Positions 50,977 through 63,925 of a stretch of 64,000 bases of DNA are shown here, in pieces. The translations under genes and the position numbers were made by a program. The stretch is taken from positions 11,014,579 through 11,078,578 of the forward strand of contig JAQFVV010000013.1 in assembly GCA_028023455.1 (NCBI GenBank). Reading direction: 5' to 3'. The notes under the pieces were generated by a model. The model made no database searches and had not been told where the DNA came from. It saw only the letters and a list, made by a program, of their open reading frames with translations. Position 1 is the stretch's first letter. Each line of letters begins with the position of its first letter. Source of the DNA: Epiperipatus broadwayi (taxonomy: Eukaryota > Onychophora > Udeonychophora > Euonychophora > Peripatidae).

Positions 50977-51284
50977 GGAGATCATTTTCTTTTTCTCAAA
51001 TATGTGGTCATGTGTTTCAGTTGTATAAAATGGATTGGATAGCTATGAGGAGTTTAAAAGTCTGAGTTAAAGTCCTATATAATTACATTAAGTTTAGTAT
51101 AAACAATATACATGCATTTAAATATTATATATATATATTCCTTTTCTATAAGTGTGAAATTTCTTCTTATAGATGAATTATTTGAATGGAAACTAAAATT
51201 TGACTTGTTAGTCAAGTTTCAAAAATTAATTATATGACTGGGTACTAACCATGTTGCTATGATGAATTGAGAATGAAAAGATTC

Positions 51285-51610
51285 TTCTTGTTTGCCTGAA
51301 AGTTTGTGATGATGGTATATTATTAGATGTGATATGTTGGACTAAGTGACTGTTAAATGTACAGATAATTTTAAACTTTATTTAAACTTTTCAAACACAA
51401 ACAACTTGTTAGTAATAACACACAATTAGACAACACAGGTTAGTAATTACATGTTTTGAGTAGTATTATTCTCCACTCTTCTTCAGGTGTTGCTGGCCTG
51501 ATATGCACAGTGATAGTATTCACATAGAAGTTGAACTCACACCTTTAGATTCTTGAATATCGAATTTAAGGCAAACACTCTAATCAACTGAGCGAATTTT
51601 GTCAAAGGCA
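51285..51610 (-). mobile_element. SINE-H copy, left inverted arm around PLE remnant
   Basis: Minus-strand tRNA-like head (about 51610-51540, AATCAACTGAGCG as complement). The tail then has TTCTTCAGGTGTTGCTGGCC, AGACAACACAGGTTAGTAAT and TTAGATGTGATATGTTGGAC. It is the mirror image of 52490-52790. Continued inverted identity to about 51690 / 52420 includes TCCTGAGTCCTTCAATTTTT. Confidence 0.75.
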
Positions 51611-51677
51611 AGAGATAGTAGAAATTTGATATATTTATATATGAGGGATGGTTCAAATTCTCCTGAGTCCTTCAATT

Positions 51678-51688
<11 letters not shown>

Positions 51689-51764
<76 letters not shown>
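51689..51764. repeat. (TTA)n microsatellite
   Basis: About 25 tandem TTA units, producing a false poly-Asn tail in a minus-strand frame. It lies at the 3' side of the Penelope-like remnant. Confidence 0.95.
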
Positions 51765-51769
51765 ATTTT

Positions 51770-52382
51770 TCTTAAGAGTAAGATTAATTAGAGGCTTCCA
51801 TATATTGTGTATTGCCACACTGGGTTGACTTATAGAATTTTTAACCACTGTCATATGAACAGCTTCCTTGAATTTTCTTCTATGTATTTTTTCCTCTTTA
51901 TCCAATTTTCTTGTATTTTCCCAATTAAACATATGGCCATTAGTACATACATGATCTACTACAGTAGACAAATCTGTTTTTCTCTTTTAACCATTAGCTT
52001 GTGTTCTTTTAATTGCTGTTCAATGGGGAAACAGGTCTCACCAATATATTTCCTTCCACATTCACTTGGTATTTCATAGATACAGTTTTTGTTCTTCAGC
52101 ATTTCTAGTTTAGGCTTAGTAGAAGTAAGAAATTCTCGAAGTGTTGTATGGCTTTGGAAAGCTGTTCTAATGTTATATTGACTGTAGATTTTCTTTAATT
52201 TGTCTGCCATTCCTAGTATGTATGGATACACTACAGTACTAATAATTGTTTTTCTTTTTTGTGTCTCTTTGTGTTGTCTAGTAAAGGTTTTCTTGATGAC
52301 TGGTGATGGATAACCATTCTTCATAAGTGTTTGTTCTATGTGAATCTTTTCTTTTTCCAAATCAATGTACGGAAGCCTCTAA
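51770..52382 (-). pseudogene. Penelope-like element remnant: RT end and GIY-YIG nuclease
   Basis: It starts near 52382 with RLPYIDLEKEK, then YPYILGMADKLKKIYSQYNI and RTAFQSHTTLREFL, the end of a Penelope RT and its linker. The GIY-YIG endonuclease follows: IYEIPSECGRKYIGETCFPI and LKEHK. After a frameshift near 51965 the reading continues VVDHVCTNGHMFNWENTRKL to WKPLINLTLKK. Penelope-like elements use this nuclease with their RT for insertion. Most of the RT is absent (5' truncated), so the copy is dead. Confidence 0.85.
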
Positions 52383-52489
52383 TTAATCTTGCTCTTAGAA
52401 AAAAATAATATTATAATAAAAAAAATTGAAGGTCTCAGGAAGATTTGAACCAACCCTCATATATAAATACATCAAATTTCTATTATCTG

Positions 52490-52790
52490 TTGCCTTTGAC
52501 AGAATAGCTCAGTTGGTTAGAGCGTTTGCCTTAAATTTGATATTCAAAAATCTAAAGGTGTGAGTACAACCTCTATGTGAATACTGTCACTGTACATATC
52601 AGGCTAACAACATCTGAAGAGTGAAGAATAATACTACTTGAAAAGTTGTGTAATTACTAACCTGTGTTGTCTAATTGTGTGTTATTACTAAAAAGTTGTT
52701 CGTATTTGAAAAGTTTAAAATTTTTTGTACATTCAACATTCACTCATAGATGATGAAAATAGTCCAACATATCACATCTAATTCTTCTTG
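52490..52790 (+). mobile_element. SINE-H copy, right inverted arm around PLE remnant
   Basis: Plus-strand head AGAATAGCTCAGTTGG followed by TTAGAGCG, and a B-box-like GGTGTGAGTACAACC at about 52557. The tail has ATCTGAAGAGTGAAGAATAA, ACTACTTGAAAAGTT, and ends AACATATCACATCTAATTC. It is inverted relative to 51285-51610. TTCTTCTTGTTTG occurs just outside both arms. Confidence 0.75.
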
Positions 52791-54299
52791 TTTGTTTCCT
52801 AAATTACTTTCTTTTCCATCATCATAGGACTGACTTTGAATCAATATTAACTTCTTAATTATGACAGTCTAATGTTAACTTGATAAAATGTGGAGTATGC
52901 AAAAATTTTGTCTTGTTATTTGAATTCCAATCTTCCATAAGGAATCAAAATCAATATATATCAGAAGGGCTTTCAAGAACGTAGGACATATTAAGATTCT
53001 TAATTATAGTTTTATATAAAAATCTATCTATTTTCTTGATGTGATTTACAACTAAACATTCATAACCAACATAATATTATGAATATACTTATACTAGAAA
53101 TGCCATTAATGTCTAAGATATCCATTTATCCAATCGAGCAATGAGAAATGGATCAACAAATCACTTTCTGGGAAATATGTTTCTGTTATCAGGATGAACT
53201 TGAAATTTATGGACACATGTAAATATTTGTCTCTTTCTATTTCTTTTCAAATTAAGTCTAAAAAGAAATGAGGGGGCAGAGTTCTTTTATTAGTTAAAGT
53301 ATATTGGATTAACTTTAAAGAGTTAAATGATTGGGAGATCATCTGATATAAAAGTAATTCATTTAGAAAGTTTGTGTAATATTTTTGCCAAGTAAAAATG
53401 CAAAAGATTTACTTTATAAAATATGAGATCATTTCTAAAATAAAAGTTTTCAAAGTAAATCATATTAACATCACATGCACTTGTTGTGAAGCTCTGAAAC
53501 AAACTATTGATGATGCTAACTCTTTTTCAGTGAATGAGATTGGAGTCTAAGATTAGCAGTTTTGATAACAAAATATAAATAAATATGACTTTGAAAAAAT
53601 AAATGAATGGATAAAAGACTTATAATGTAATATGATGATTTTCAATACATTATTGCAGAAGAAGAACTGCTATTGCATGGAGATTAAAAATGAAAAAAAA
53701 AATAACATGATAGGCATGACATTAATAAATTGATGATGAATAACTAACAGCAGTTCAACAGCCTGTATTTGTTAAGGGGGTAATAAGTCTCACCCTACAA
53801 TCTAATAATTTCAAATATTAAACTGAAGCTTAAAAAAATTAACCAAACTTCAAAATTAAAAAAATCTAATTATAATAGTAAAGTTGGAAATAATAACAGT
53901 TAATACTTAAGAAAGAAAAAAAGGACTATGATAAAAAACTAGAATCAAGAATCAAAAACCTTAATAAAACATTAGATTGAGAATACAAAAATAACAATAC
54001 TAGTATAGAAAAAATGAATGATGAAAAGGAACAAGAGACAATTCAAAACTTGAAGAACAGCAATATAAATCAATATGTAATGCAATAAAAAAAAAAAGAA
54101 AAAATAAATAAAAATGGAAACATATATAAGATGATAAGAAGCATTAATAGAAAATGAGGGCTGAATAAAAAGCTAATAAAAAATGAATTTGGAAAAATGT
54201 GCATTATCAAAGTAAAATGTTAACTATTAATCACCATTTGGTTAAATTGTTGAATGTTTTTTTTTTTGAAAAAACAAAAAACAATTCATACTTGTCCAA
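52791..54299. other. AT-rich stretch, possibly LINE debris
   Basis: No gene is supported. From about 53500 the A-rich plus strand resembles eroded coding sequence of the LINE relic downstream, but no motif is readable. Confidence 0.3.
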
Positions 54300-54520
54300 A
54301 TACATCTGACTGTTGGCAATACTATATCTGTTAGTATAGTTCAAAACATTTTTAATTGAATTACTCTTTTTTTCAGGTATCACTGGTCTGAATAATGATA
54401 TACTAGCATAGAAAATAATTTGGACATCTTTAGATTTGTGAATATCAAATTTAAAATAATAATCTAGAAAACTAAGCTATTTTAGTTGGATAGACTATCA
54501 TCTTAAAGATCAGCAATATC
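54300..54520 (-). mobile_element. SINE-H, diverged copy
   Basis: Complementary blocks in order: TTTTTTTCAGGTATCACTGG (near 54367), ACATCTTTAGATTTGTGAAT (near 54423) and ATATCAAATTTAAAATAATA, parallel to 51490-51570. It is nested in or beside LINE debris. Confidence 0.55.
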
Positions 54521-54599
54521 CGAAGGAAAAAAAAAAAATAATACAAACTCAAAGTCTCAAAACTTGCACGTTATTGCCGACATATGAACATATTTATAT

Positions 54600-55610
54600 G
54601 ATAGAAATTATCCAAGATCACCATCACAAATTTTCAAAAAAATATTGGAACAATTAGTAAAAGACTCCTAAAATTGCAGCAAAATTTTATAATAGGAAGA
54701 CACTATTTTATTAGAAGCCAAAAAAACCTACAAATAAAGATGAATAGAATGGAAAAATTAGAAAAAAAAAATATCTGAAAGAGATAATTTATTTTAAAAA
54801 TTTTCTTAGGATTGTGTAATATTTCATGGAAATAAAAAGAAATGAAAGAAGTTGAGAAATTGTATATCCATTGTATTAATTACCATTTTAAATAAAGCAT
54901 TAATAAACATTTTAAATGAAAGATTAAAAATCCATATAGAAAAATACTCAGTGGATAAATAAATTGGAACTTTCAAAAGTGATTTGATCAGTATTCAAAT
55001 GGAGTATATAATAAACTGATTAATTTTTTGAAAAATATCTATGATAATTCAGAAGCATCCCAGATAATTCAGAGAAATTCAAAGCTGACTTAAAATTGGA
55101 AAATACATAAAATAATAAAATATAATCTCACCATGATTATTCACTATTTTTATGAGAAGAGAAGTAAGATTAGAGAAAAGTTGAAAAGAACATCAGTGCA
55201 TAGAAAGAGAATATGGAGGTGAGATATGAATTTTACATAAATACAGGAAAAAAAGCAAAACAACAATAATAGTTGTTTAGAAAGAGAAACATTAAATAAA
55301 AAAAACAAACAAACAAACAAAAACCCAGAAATGATGAAATTGAATAGAAAATATAAAAAGGTAATCTTGACTGCCAAATGGTATATAAATACTATTTAGA
55401 TCAAGAACACGTTTATAAATCCATGGACAACATTTGAAAAACTCAAGTTATCATGTTTCAAAAAAAAAAAAAAGATACTATTATATATTTGAAAACAGAT
55501 GTGATGACAAAAATTTCAAAATAAAACATTTATAAACAAAAATCTACAGAGAAATTATCATTAAGCCATTCTATCACATAAATATTGGTGAGGAGTGAAT
55601 AATTATGATT
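54600..55610 (+). pseudogene. Very old LINE reverse-transcriptase relic
   Basis: Broken plus-strand frames resemble RT order. Near 54960 is WNFQKXXFDQYSNGVYN-like sequence. Near 55040 is IYDNSEASQIIQRNSKL, the region after motif A. Near 55125 is SPxLFTIFM-like sequence, the motif before FADD. Near 55225 is FYINTGKK, motif D-like. Stops are dense. I cannot assign a clade. Confidence 0.5.
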
Positions 55611-57527
55611 GACTGATCACCACCAACCATATTTATAACTAAGCTAATTGCTGATTATTAAACTATTCTATTACTAACCTAAATGTTTATCAGAAAACTA
55701 TTCTATTATTAAACCAATATATCACTGCAGGGTATGAATATCATAGTTAAATTATCTATTAATTATAGTATTGAAAATATTTAGAAATCAAATAAAATTT
55801 AGCCAGTTAATCAACACAGGGATTAATTTATTATCTTAATAAAATTTATATTTCGACATATGAGAAATGAATAATGATTAGAAGCTTTAAAAAAATCTAA
55901 TTTTGGATGTTACAAGAATAGCTAAAGCAGAATATATCCACAGAATATAATAAAATGACAAACAGGTTTGTGCAGCACATTAGAGTAGACAAAACTGCAG
56001 AAAATTGAAGAAATCCTATATACACTTATAAACATTTAAATCTTAATTCTGATGATGTTGAAGTTATTCCATAAATAAAACAATGGTCGATCAGATAGTT
56101 ATTCTACCACTTAAACATGAGTAAACGGCAGGAGATCACAACCAATATAATTTAAAACAGACTAAGTTATCACTAGCAAGCTATTTACTAAACTGCTTAT
56201 CGGAAAGTTATTCTATTATTTAGCCAATAGTATTTGAAAACACTATAAAGTATATATAATATAGTTGAATTATCTTTTAATCATATTATTTAAAATATTT
56301 AGAAATAAAATTTCAAATTTAGTCAGACAATCAATGCAGGAATCAATTTATTATCTTAATTAGATCTATATTTCCATTACTCTAAAGGACAAAAAATATA
56401 TATATACATTGTAAATCATTAATCCACTAGGATTTGCTAAATATTCGAAACAATAGGCATGCCCCCTTCCTTATATTTTTAAAAAATTCCATACAGCAAG
56501 AACAATCACAAATTTTATCTAAAGCAAATTGTCTCTGGCATCTAAGCTAATCAAGCTCTTGCCTGTCTAGGGTCAAATTAATATACTGCCTCCTAGTGGC
56601 TATAATTGACAATAAAGCAAACTGATGCTTTGAAATACTGAATTTCATGTTTGAGTAGGGAAAAAAGTGTTCTTAGAAGTGTGCCAGGCTACTGTCAAGG
56701 ACTCCCTGTTGATAAACCACCGCTAATTGTCTGATTCAACTGAAGCATGATTGGAATCTTTAAGAGGATTCAGGCAATACCAATTTAAACAAAAACATGT
56801 GACTGAGTCCGTGGAAAAAGATAAAGAAGTAGATAAGAGAGAATTACAATAACAACTATGAAACAGGAAATTTAAACTACATACAAAATAACTGCAACAA
56901 AATATAGACTATAATAATACAATTACTTACTTTATATATATGCGCATGCAAATAACTGAAAATATATCTACGTTTTTATAATATTACTTATTATCACAAT
57001 TAATACTTTATTATTAATACAATAATTAATTGACAACAGATATTTAATTTAATTTACATACACTAGTATATGTATATATTTAATCTCATTCTATGATAAC
57101 CACAATTCACTAGAAGGGCATCGATAAGAAAAAGTGTTTCTACATTATCCTATTAAAGTGTCACACATATAAAAAAAATCAATTATTAAAATTAAAAAAA
57201 AGAAACATTTCAAGTATTGATCAAATTATATATTATAAATATGAATACAAAAAAAGTTTCATGGTATAATGTTTAATTAATGAATCTACATACCACTCAC
57301 ATGATTTAGTCTTCTAGTCTAGGTAAAACTTATAAAATAAGCCTAGAATTTAGACAGTTGGCTCACAGCCATCTTAATCCAAGAATTAATTGGTAAATAC
57401 GTATTTAGTTATTCTTAGAAAGTACTATAATAAATAAAAAAAGGGGTGGGGAATGATTTTTATCAACTAACAATTAATTAACTTAATAGTTAATGATTTT
57501 TTTTTTTTTTTTAACAATCCCTGAAGG
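55611..57527. other. AT-rich stretch with a less AT-rich patch
   Basis: 56560-56830 is clearly richer in G and C than its surroundings. It carries a CTCF-like CCACTAGGAGGCAGT on the minus strand (56599-56585). No coding frame is convincing. A conserved regulatory element or an unrecognised UTR exon is possible. The rest shows nothing. Confidence 0.35.
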
Positions 57528-57633
57528 GTTTTTTTTCTTTTTTTTTCTTTTCCATATGTCAAAGCATCGGCCGGGAACCCGCAGCAACTGTCTGCAAGCA
57601 ATTGCTGCACTGAACTCTCGGCTACCAACGCTT
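57528..57633 (-). mobile_element. tRNA-derived SINE, copy 2
   Basis: On the minus strand: GTTGGTAGCCGAGAG (A-box), GCAATTGCTTGCAGACAGTT, GCGGGTTCCCGGCCGATGC (B-box region), GACATATG and an A-rich tail. It is the same family and order as 4155-4269. The 65-codon frame over it is not a gene. Confidence 0.75.
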
Positions 57634-60600
57634 CAATATACAACACCAATTCTCCAGCAATCACACATTTGACAATATCCTCTTTACATCAATATATTAA
57701 TGATTATTACTACTTATTTATTAGGCTAGACATTATCATATTATTTTTAGCCAAATTGAAGATTAATATATCTTTTCTTATTAAACACAATCACATAATG
57801 TCATTAACCCAATCCCTTTTTTTTTTCTTCTATGCTTAATATCTATGGTATACTTAAACTTCTATTACAGGCCATTTTTTGAGATGTTTTCATTCATGTG
57901 ATTAAAGTGTTAGTGATAAAATAAATCTATTGATAGTAGAAAATGAACATATACAGATATAAAGGTGATATAACTGTTCATTTATTTTTAAAAATATATC
58001 CAAAAGATATAAATATTATTAAAAATAAATAAGTCAAAATATTCCCCTTCCCATGCAAGATTATACATTTTTTTCAAAACATAAACATAGGAATAACTAA
58101 GAATTAAAATATACTGGCAATATCTCATAAAAAATATAAACTGTTAATTTTTCAAGTTGGGTTAAAATCTTAATGGCTGTTTAGCAGGGTTAATTCACAT
58201 AATTTTTATATATCATACATAAATTTATGATCAAGTAATCATACTTTTTATTAATAGATATAATTAATATTTCCATTATTTCAATAAAAACTTAATCTTG
58301 AACATATGTAAATTTTATTTTACTTTCTAAAGATTTCATCAGAAAAATTGATAGCACTAAGATTGATTGTTTGCAGTAATAATCAACACACAATAAGTTT
58401 TCTAGTCCATGACCTGGGATTTGAATCTAATTAGAAACTGAAAATTCTCAAACTTTCAGTTAGATGCCTCATAGCCAACTGAAAAAAATATTAACATGAA
58501 ATTATTCCACACAAAACAGTATATCCATTAACAACACATAATAAACTCATATGTAAACAATAAAACAGAATGGAATAAATAAAAATATGAATTAGTTTTA
58601 CTATGATATTAAAAAAAAAAAAATTAAAATAAAGATAAGTTTAGCATGCATAAAAAATGTACTAGAAGAAAATCAATTTAAAGATAGAAAAATAAAAGTA
58701 CATTATTATGGTAAATAAGATTTGAAAATAAAAAATCTTCAGAAAAATATTATGAAAAAAAAAAATTCGAATAAATCTAAGTATTATTTACAAAAAATAA
58801 AATAAAGATGATTTTTAAAAACAGAAAAAAAGAGAAGCTAGTTCTATTTAAAACAATAAACAAATCAAAAATCATTGAAAAATATATTGAAAGTTAATTA
58901 TAGTCAATAGCATCAACAAATTAAATCAATATCAGAGAAACAACTACAAAATATTGTAAAATAATAATAATAATAATAAATCAAATGAATTCAAACTAAA
59001 TATAATATAGTTATTAAAAACATTTTCTCTCTTCTTAGAAGTTTCTGTGGACATTTATATTATAAATAAGCTTTCACAAACTTTCTGTGATTGCAGAATA
59101 AAGAGCATACATGTAATTAAAACTTGATATAAAGATCAAATAAAGACAAATAGCAATAATAATAAAAGTCACCAATACAATGAATTATACCTTTGGAAGA
59201 GAAATGAAAAAAAGTATTCGTCTAAGAACCAAGAATATTATGATTAGGTTAATATAAAAAAACTAAATAATGCTTAACATATACAATCAATTAGAATCAA
59301 GCAGAAAAGAAGACAATTTATAAAGATAATAAGTGAATGACTCAAGGAAATGGCATTCTAAAAAAATAAAAAAATCTGAATTACAAGCTTAGTAATTTAA
59401 AAAAAATCATCAACAACAAAAGTTTGAGGAATTGTTTCCAAATAAATTTGCACTCTGATAAAATACCTTATAATTGTGATTATAATGAATGATTGAAAAT
59501 ATAAAAATACATCTGTCATAGATCTTTTCCTCATGTCTTTGATAATATGTTTATGATTACATCCTTGCACAAGGTGCTAAAAGTGGATAAAAAACATTTC
59601 CTACATTGTGTGGAGTAATGAAAATTACACTACAGAAATTTATTTATTATTAAATAATCCCTAGTCTAATGAGTGATTAATAATAATTATTAACATCTGT
59701 CATGTATTTGATCTGGATGTCTGCTCTATTGTGCTCATAGTGGTTCAAATACAGTCAAATGTTTTATTTAAAAATTGTCAACCTCCAAAATTGTATAGTA
59801 AAATATATATTGCCACATATTAAAAAAAAAAAAAAACCTGTTAAATTTAAATCTCTGTTTATAGATTACATATTATGAAATAATTGTAAAAAAATAATTA
59901 TTCAGTATTTGTTATCTTTCTAAGATATTTATTAATGTCATATCAAGGAGAATTTGTATATTCACATACTTAGACTATGGTAATCTATCTTTTGTTTAGA
60001 GAATATTTGGCAGCTTCAAACTGGTCTCTAATATTATAGAATTTTACATTTTCCATCATTACTTATTAAACAAAAATCCCTTGAAGAACTAAAAAAATTG
60101 TCATTATAAAAGTTTAGATAAAAATTCAACAAATAAACATATGTTTAAATTTTAGAAATATTATTATAAACTATCAAAAATGAAAAATAACTAATTAGCA
60201 GGAAATTAATACATTACAAACTAATGCTAGTTTAATTGGAAAGTAGTAATCATTATGCAGTGTTTTTGCTTATTGTAGGATTACAAATATCTTTCTTAAT
60301 TTAGCTTGAATTTATAAAATATTATTTTATGACTTTTATCATTTAAAGAAATTGGACTACTTATTCGTTAAAAAGAATAGAACCTTTTATATTTTCCTAT
60401 TCAACTAGAATCTATCTCATATATATATTCGTATTACTTACATATACATATCCAGTGGTGATTAAAAACTATTTTGGAATTTATCAAACTTTATTTAGGC
60501 AAGTGATGTATTTTTTTTTTTTAAAGAATGAAATAAAAAAAAAAATAAAAAAATTTGCTTTTTGAAATTATATATTTTTCAACCCATATCAAATAGGATT

Positions 60601-60679
60601 TTTTTTTTACCAAATGAAATAATTATTTTTATGCTGCTCTGTTTTAATCTATAGTAATATTAGGGGAGGGGGGTGTTGT
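57634..60679. other. AT-rich stretch, weak tRNA-like SINE near 58385-58500
   Basis: No gene is supported. On the minus strand CAGTTGGCTATGAGGCATC and GATTCAAATCCC (near 58480 and 58420) are spaced like A and B boxes of an old tRNA-derived SINE. The rest is A-rich filler. Confidence 0.35.
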
Positions 60680-61783
60680 TGTAAAATAGACTCACTGTCG
60701 CTTCCAGGCAAAGCTACATTGCTCAATATGCTAGTGTTCTCCAGACTAAACTATTATCTACCAATTATTAAACCCACCAAAACCTTTGAAAAGGCAGTCA
60801 ACTCACTATGTTCTAAATTTACTATGGAAAGGAAAGGTTGTCACCATAAGCATTGCAAAAACACAAATGCCCAAAGAACTTAACGGCCTTGGCCTTCACT
60901 CAGTTTCCACAATATACCTGCAAAAAGCATTAACAGCACTACCTTCTTCCTGAAATCTGCCCACCTGAATATAACATTAACTATTTCACCCAAGGACACT
61001 CCACCACCTAAATGCAACATATGGATCACACAAATATGGAATCATGTCAATAACTGCATTAGCCTAGCACAAAACACACTTGATAACAAAAAGACATATT
61101 GGGATGTGTACAAACTCAAGATCAACATTCCTACTGCACTCCCAAGTGCTCTTGGCTTAAACAACAGAATAATGATTAAGAAAGCAAAATAGTGGTCCTT
61201 AGAACCGAAATCTATAGACTTTATTATAAAACTAAATCTGTGCTCATTACCCACCAGTCACTTTCTAGTGTGGAAAAAGGGATTTACCAAAATTAACTCG
61301 CGATGTCACTTATGTGCTATGGAGGATGAAACAATTCAACACATCTTTCATAACTGTCCGATACTCAGCTCACTAAAAACATCTATTAATAATAAAGCCA
61401 ACAAACAAAATGCAGGCTTGTTTTCGATTCAACATTCAATCAAGAACGGAAAATTCTCAAACATCAGACTCGCAATCTTTCTCTCTTTGCAATCTGGCTT
61501 TCCAGATGCAAACATGTAATTGGTGATACGACAACCAATATCCTGAATACTTTCAAAACATTGATTAAGAGCATCAGCATTAGAGACAGAATGTTAGCTC
61601 CAGACTGGCTGCATAAAGAAACATGGTCCAAAGTCATCCTAATAGAAGAAGAATCATAGAACTTACTCCGTCACCCCAAGCCTCCACTCTACAGCAATAC
61701 AGAGTAAATTTTCTCAAGCTGTGTTAAAAATGTAGTTCATGTATAAACAAAGTCAATAAATTTTCTTTTAAAAAAAAAAAAAA
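60680..61783 (+). pseudogene. L1/Tx1-like LINE 3' end with RT zinc-binding domain
   Basis: Broken plus-strand frames show the RT thumb (SLPGKATLLNMLVFSRLNYY), then CSKF and a GLGLHS-like stretch as in L1/Tx1 elements. Then comes VWKKGFTKINSRCHLCAMED and HIFHNCPI, the zf-RVT zinc motif, within an 83-codon frame at 61268-61519. AATAAA at 61755-61760 and a poly(A) tail at 61770-61783 mark the 3' end. It is 5'-truncated and less AT-rich than its surroundings. It is a dead insertion of a clade different from the RTE copies. Confidence 0.8.
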
Positions 61784-63639
61784 CAACAAACAATTCCTCT
61801 CTTCTTATATTTTTATATTCAATAGAAAATTTTTTTTATATGAATTACTTTGTTTAAAAATCTTTTTAAATTGTGAAATTTATATATGCTTTGATAATTT
61901 TATATGCAGTATTTATACATAACAATGTATAAATTTTTCTTATTTTATTCATAAAGTTGTAGCCATATTAAGAACAGCTTCATATATATTGTGTTTATGC
62001 TGCAAATTAGTTAAAATCTTTTAATTCATAGTTAATTGCATATGTTAATGTATAGACATATCTGTGTGTGCTAGTGATGGTTTGTTGAACTATGACATTG
62101 CTTGGAATTTATTTTTAGTTCGGTAACCAGTTTTTTTTTTTTTATTAAATAAAATTTTGAATTAACTCATGATATAAAATATTTTTCTGTTTCAATATTT
62201 TTAATTGTTGCAGGCTCACAAATAGCTAAGTTTCATTACTCAATTTTTAAAAATTTAATTATTTAATATTTATGAAAGAAAAAATGTTTTAAATTTAATT
62301 CAAAATTTAAAAATGTGGAATTGCTAAAAAATTGAAATAGATTTTTAAAAACCTTTCCGATAAATAACTCATCAACATAGCTTATAAATATGTTTCTTTT
62401 ATTCAGTTTTAAAAACAAATATTTAATATTTATGAAAAGAACAATATTTTAAATTTAATTTAAAATTATAAAAATTTAATGAAGTGAAATTGATAAAAAA
62501 TTTAGATAATTAAATTTTTTTTCTGATAAATAGCATTAGCACCAAACCATATTCTTGTTCTCTGGTATCTTTTGTTAGGAGTCTTATTAAAATTCAATAA
62601 AGTTTTGATTTAATGTGCAACACAATACATTTTGAATTATCCTCATGGACGACATCTTGCAAATTAGAAAGTGATAACAACTATAAAAGTCAAAGTATAC
62701 TTCTCAAATTTCTTCAGTTTTAAAAATCTTAATATTTATTTCAGAGTGCATACCATGAGTTGATGAAGCATTATAAAAACATAATATAAATTAAGATATA
62801 TATGATAGAAAGATATATGTACAAATAATATTTTAATACAAAAGATTTGATGAACACCATTACTTACAAAAATAAATTGCACTTGAATAGTTAATCAAAG
62901 GAGATATAAACGTTTATTAGTAACAGAAAAAGAAACTTATGTTATTTTCTATGTATTAGAGGTAGATTTAAAATTTTTTGTATCAGATTGACAGAATAGT
63001 GCATGTAAATAAACTAATTTACACGAAGTCATTTATTTTTTATTATATCTAGAATCATTCATTATTATATTCTAATTTTATTTATTATTCTAAATTAATT
63101 TAATTTAATGTGCTAAGTTTTAATAATTACTTAGAAACTCAAATTGTCTTAACTGCTATGCCTAAAATAAAGTTAACTGTTTTAATTGCCATACATTAAG
63201 TTTTATTAGTTTAGATAAATTAAATCCACTTATCTTAATAAATTTTGGATGAAGTAATTATACAATTATTATAATATATAAATTCATTTATCTTAAAAGT
63301 GCTTTTAAAGTTACAAATTTAAATTACTATTACATTAAATAAATACATTCTATATTATTGAAATTAATTGGTCAATCAATAATACATAATTAATATTATT
63401 TGCAAAGTATAATTTGAGCTATTGCAGATTATTTTTAAAGTAATGGTGTTCAGCAAATGTTTTGTATTAACAATTTATCAGTACATATCTTTCTTTCAAT
63501 TATATCTTTATATTATATTTTTATAATGCTTAATCAACTCTAAGCATGCACTCTGAAAAAAATATCAAGAATTTTTAAAACCAAAGAAATTCAAGAAGTA
63601 TATTTTAATTTTTATAAAGTATTTTGATTGCTTAATTAT
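61784..63639. other. AT-rich stretch without recognised features
   Basis: I see no gene, RNA or repeat family here. Confidence 0.45.
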
Positions 63640-63925
63640 AACTTTTGCACATGACCACCCACCTACATGTGAAAAAGATAAATGATGTCCAATGTACATA
63701 TTTTATGCTGAACCACAAATTTAATGGACTGCCTTCAATCTTCTCCCCTCTCCAACTCTTCAGCCATCCATATCCTTGAAAACCTGATGATGAAATGCTC
63801 AAAGCCCTTGTTGTTGCCAAAGTTATTGCCATACCCATGTTGACCTTAAGGCATTCTGACACCTCTTATGTAGGACCTTAATATGCCCATTTAAATGCAC
63901 AGAGGAGAGATAAGCAGAATACAGT
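63640..63925 (+). repeat. LIR-H half-copy (single arm)
   Basis: Matches the left arm of the 50.3 kb palindrome, from ACATGTGAAAAAGATAAATG (63665) to GCAGAATACAGTCTGAATAT (about 63906-63925). It stops where the palindrome centre would be. The hammerhead part is deleted; only TATGCTGAACCA (stem II) remains near 63703. The 76-codon frame here is not a gene. Confidence 0.75.

Larger units (their letters stand above)
50249..51085. repeat. Hammerhead palindrome family (LIR-H), longest copy
   Basis: Arms about 50249-50658 and 50672-51085. Outer ends are TTATAAGAGACTTGAACTCA against GAGTTAAAGTCCTATATAA. Inner ends are ACAGAAGAGTTGATGGGCAG against CTGCCCACCCTTCTTCTGTG. There is no coding capacity, and the frame at 50361-50585 is arm sequence. 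Each arm has a hammerhead motif near its outer third. The shape is an inverted dimer. Confidence 0.9.

Noticed and set aside
51291-51303. Target-site duplication TTCTTCTTGTTTG around the Penelope composite
   Set aside because: The right copy adjoins its arm, but the left copy is about 30 bases away and its neighbour sequence recurs at 17.75 kb, so it may be part of the repeat.
51689-51764. CRISPR-like array
   Set aside because: It is a simple trinucleotide repeat without spacers; no cas genes, and the DNA is eukaryotic.
51672-51971. 99-codon frame ending in poly-Asn
   Set aside because: The poly-Asn part is the (TTA)n microsatellite read in reverse; only the upper part is Penelope sequence, annotated separately.
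52490-52570. Functional tRNA gene
   Set aside because: The anticodon arm and T arm do not pair properly, and the sequence is part of a repeated SINE-H unit.
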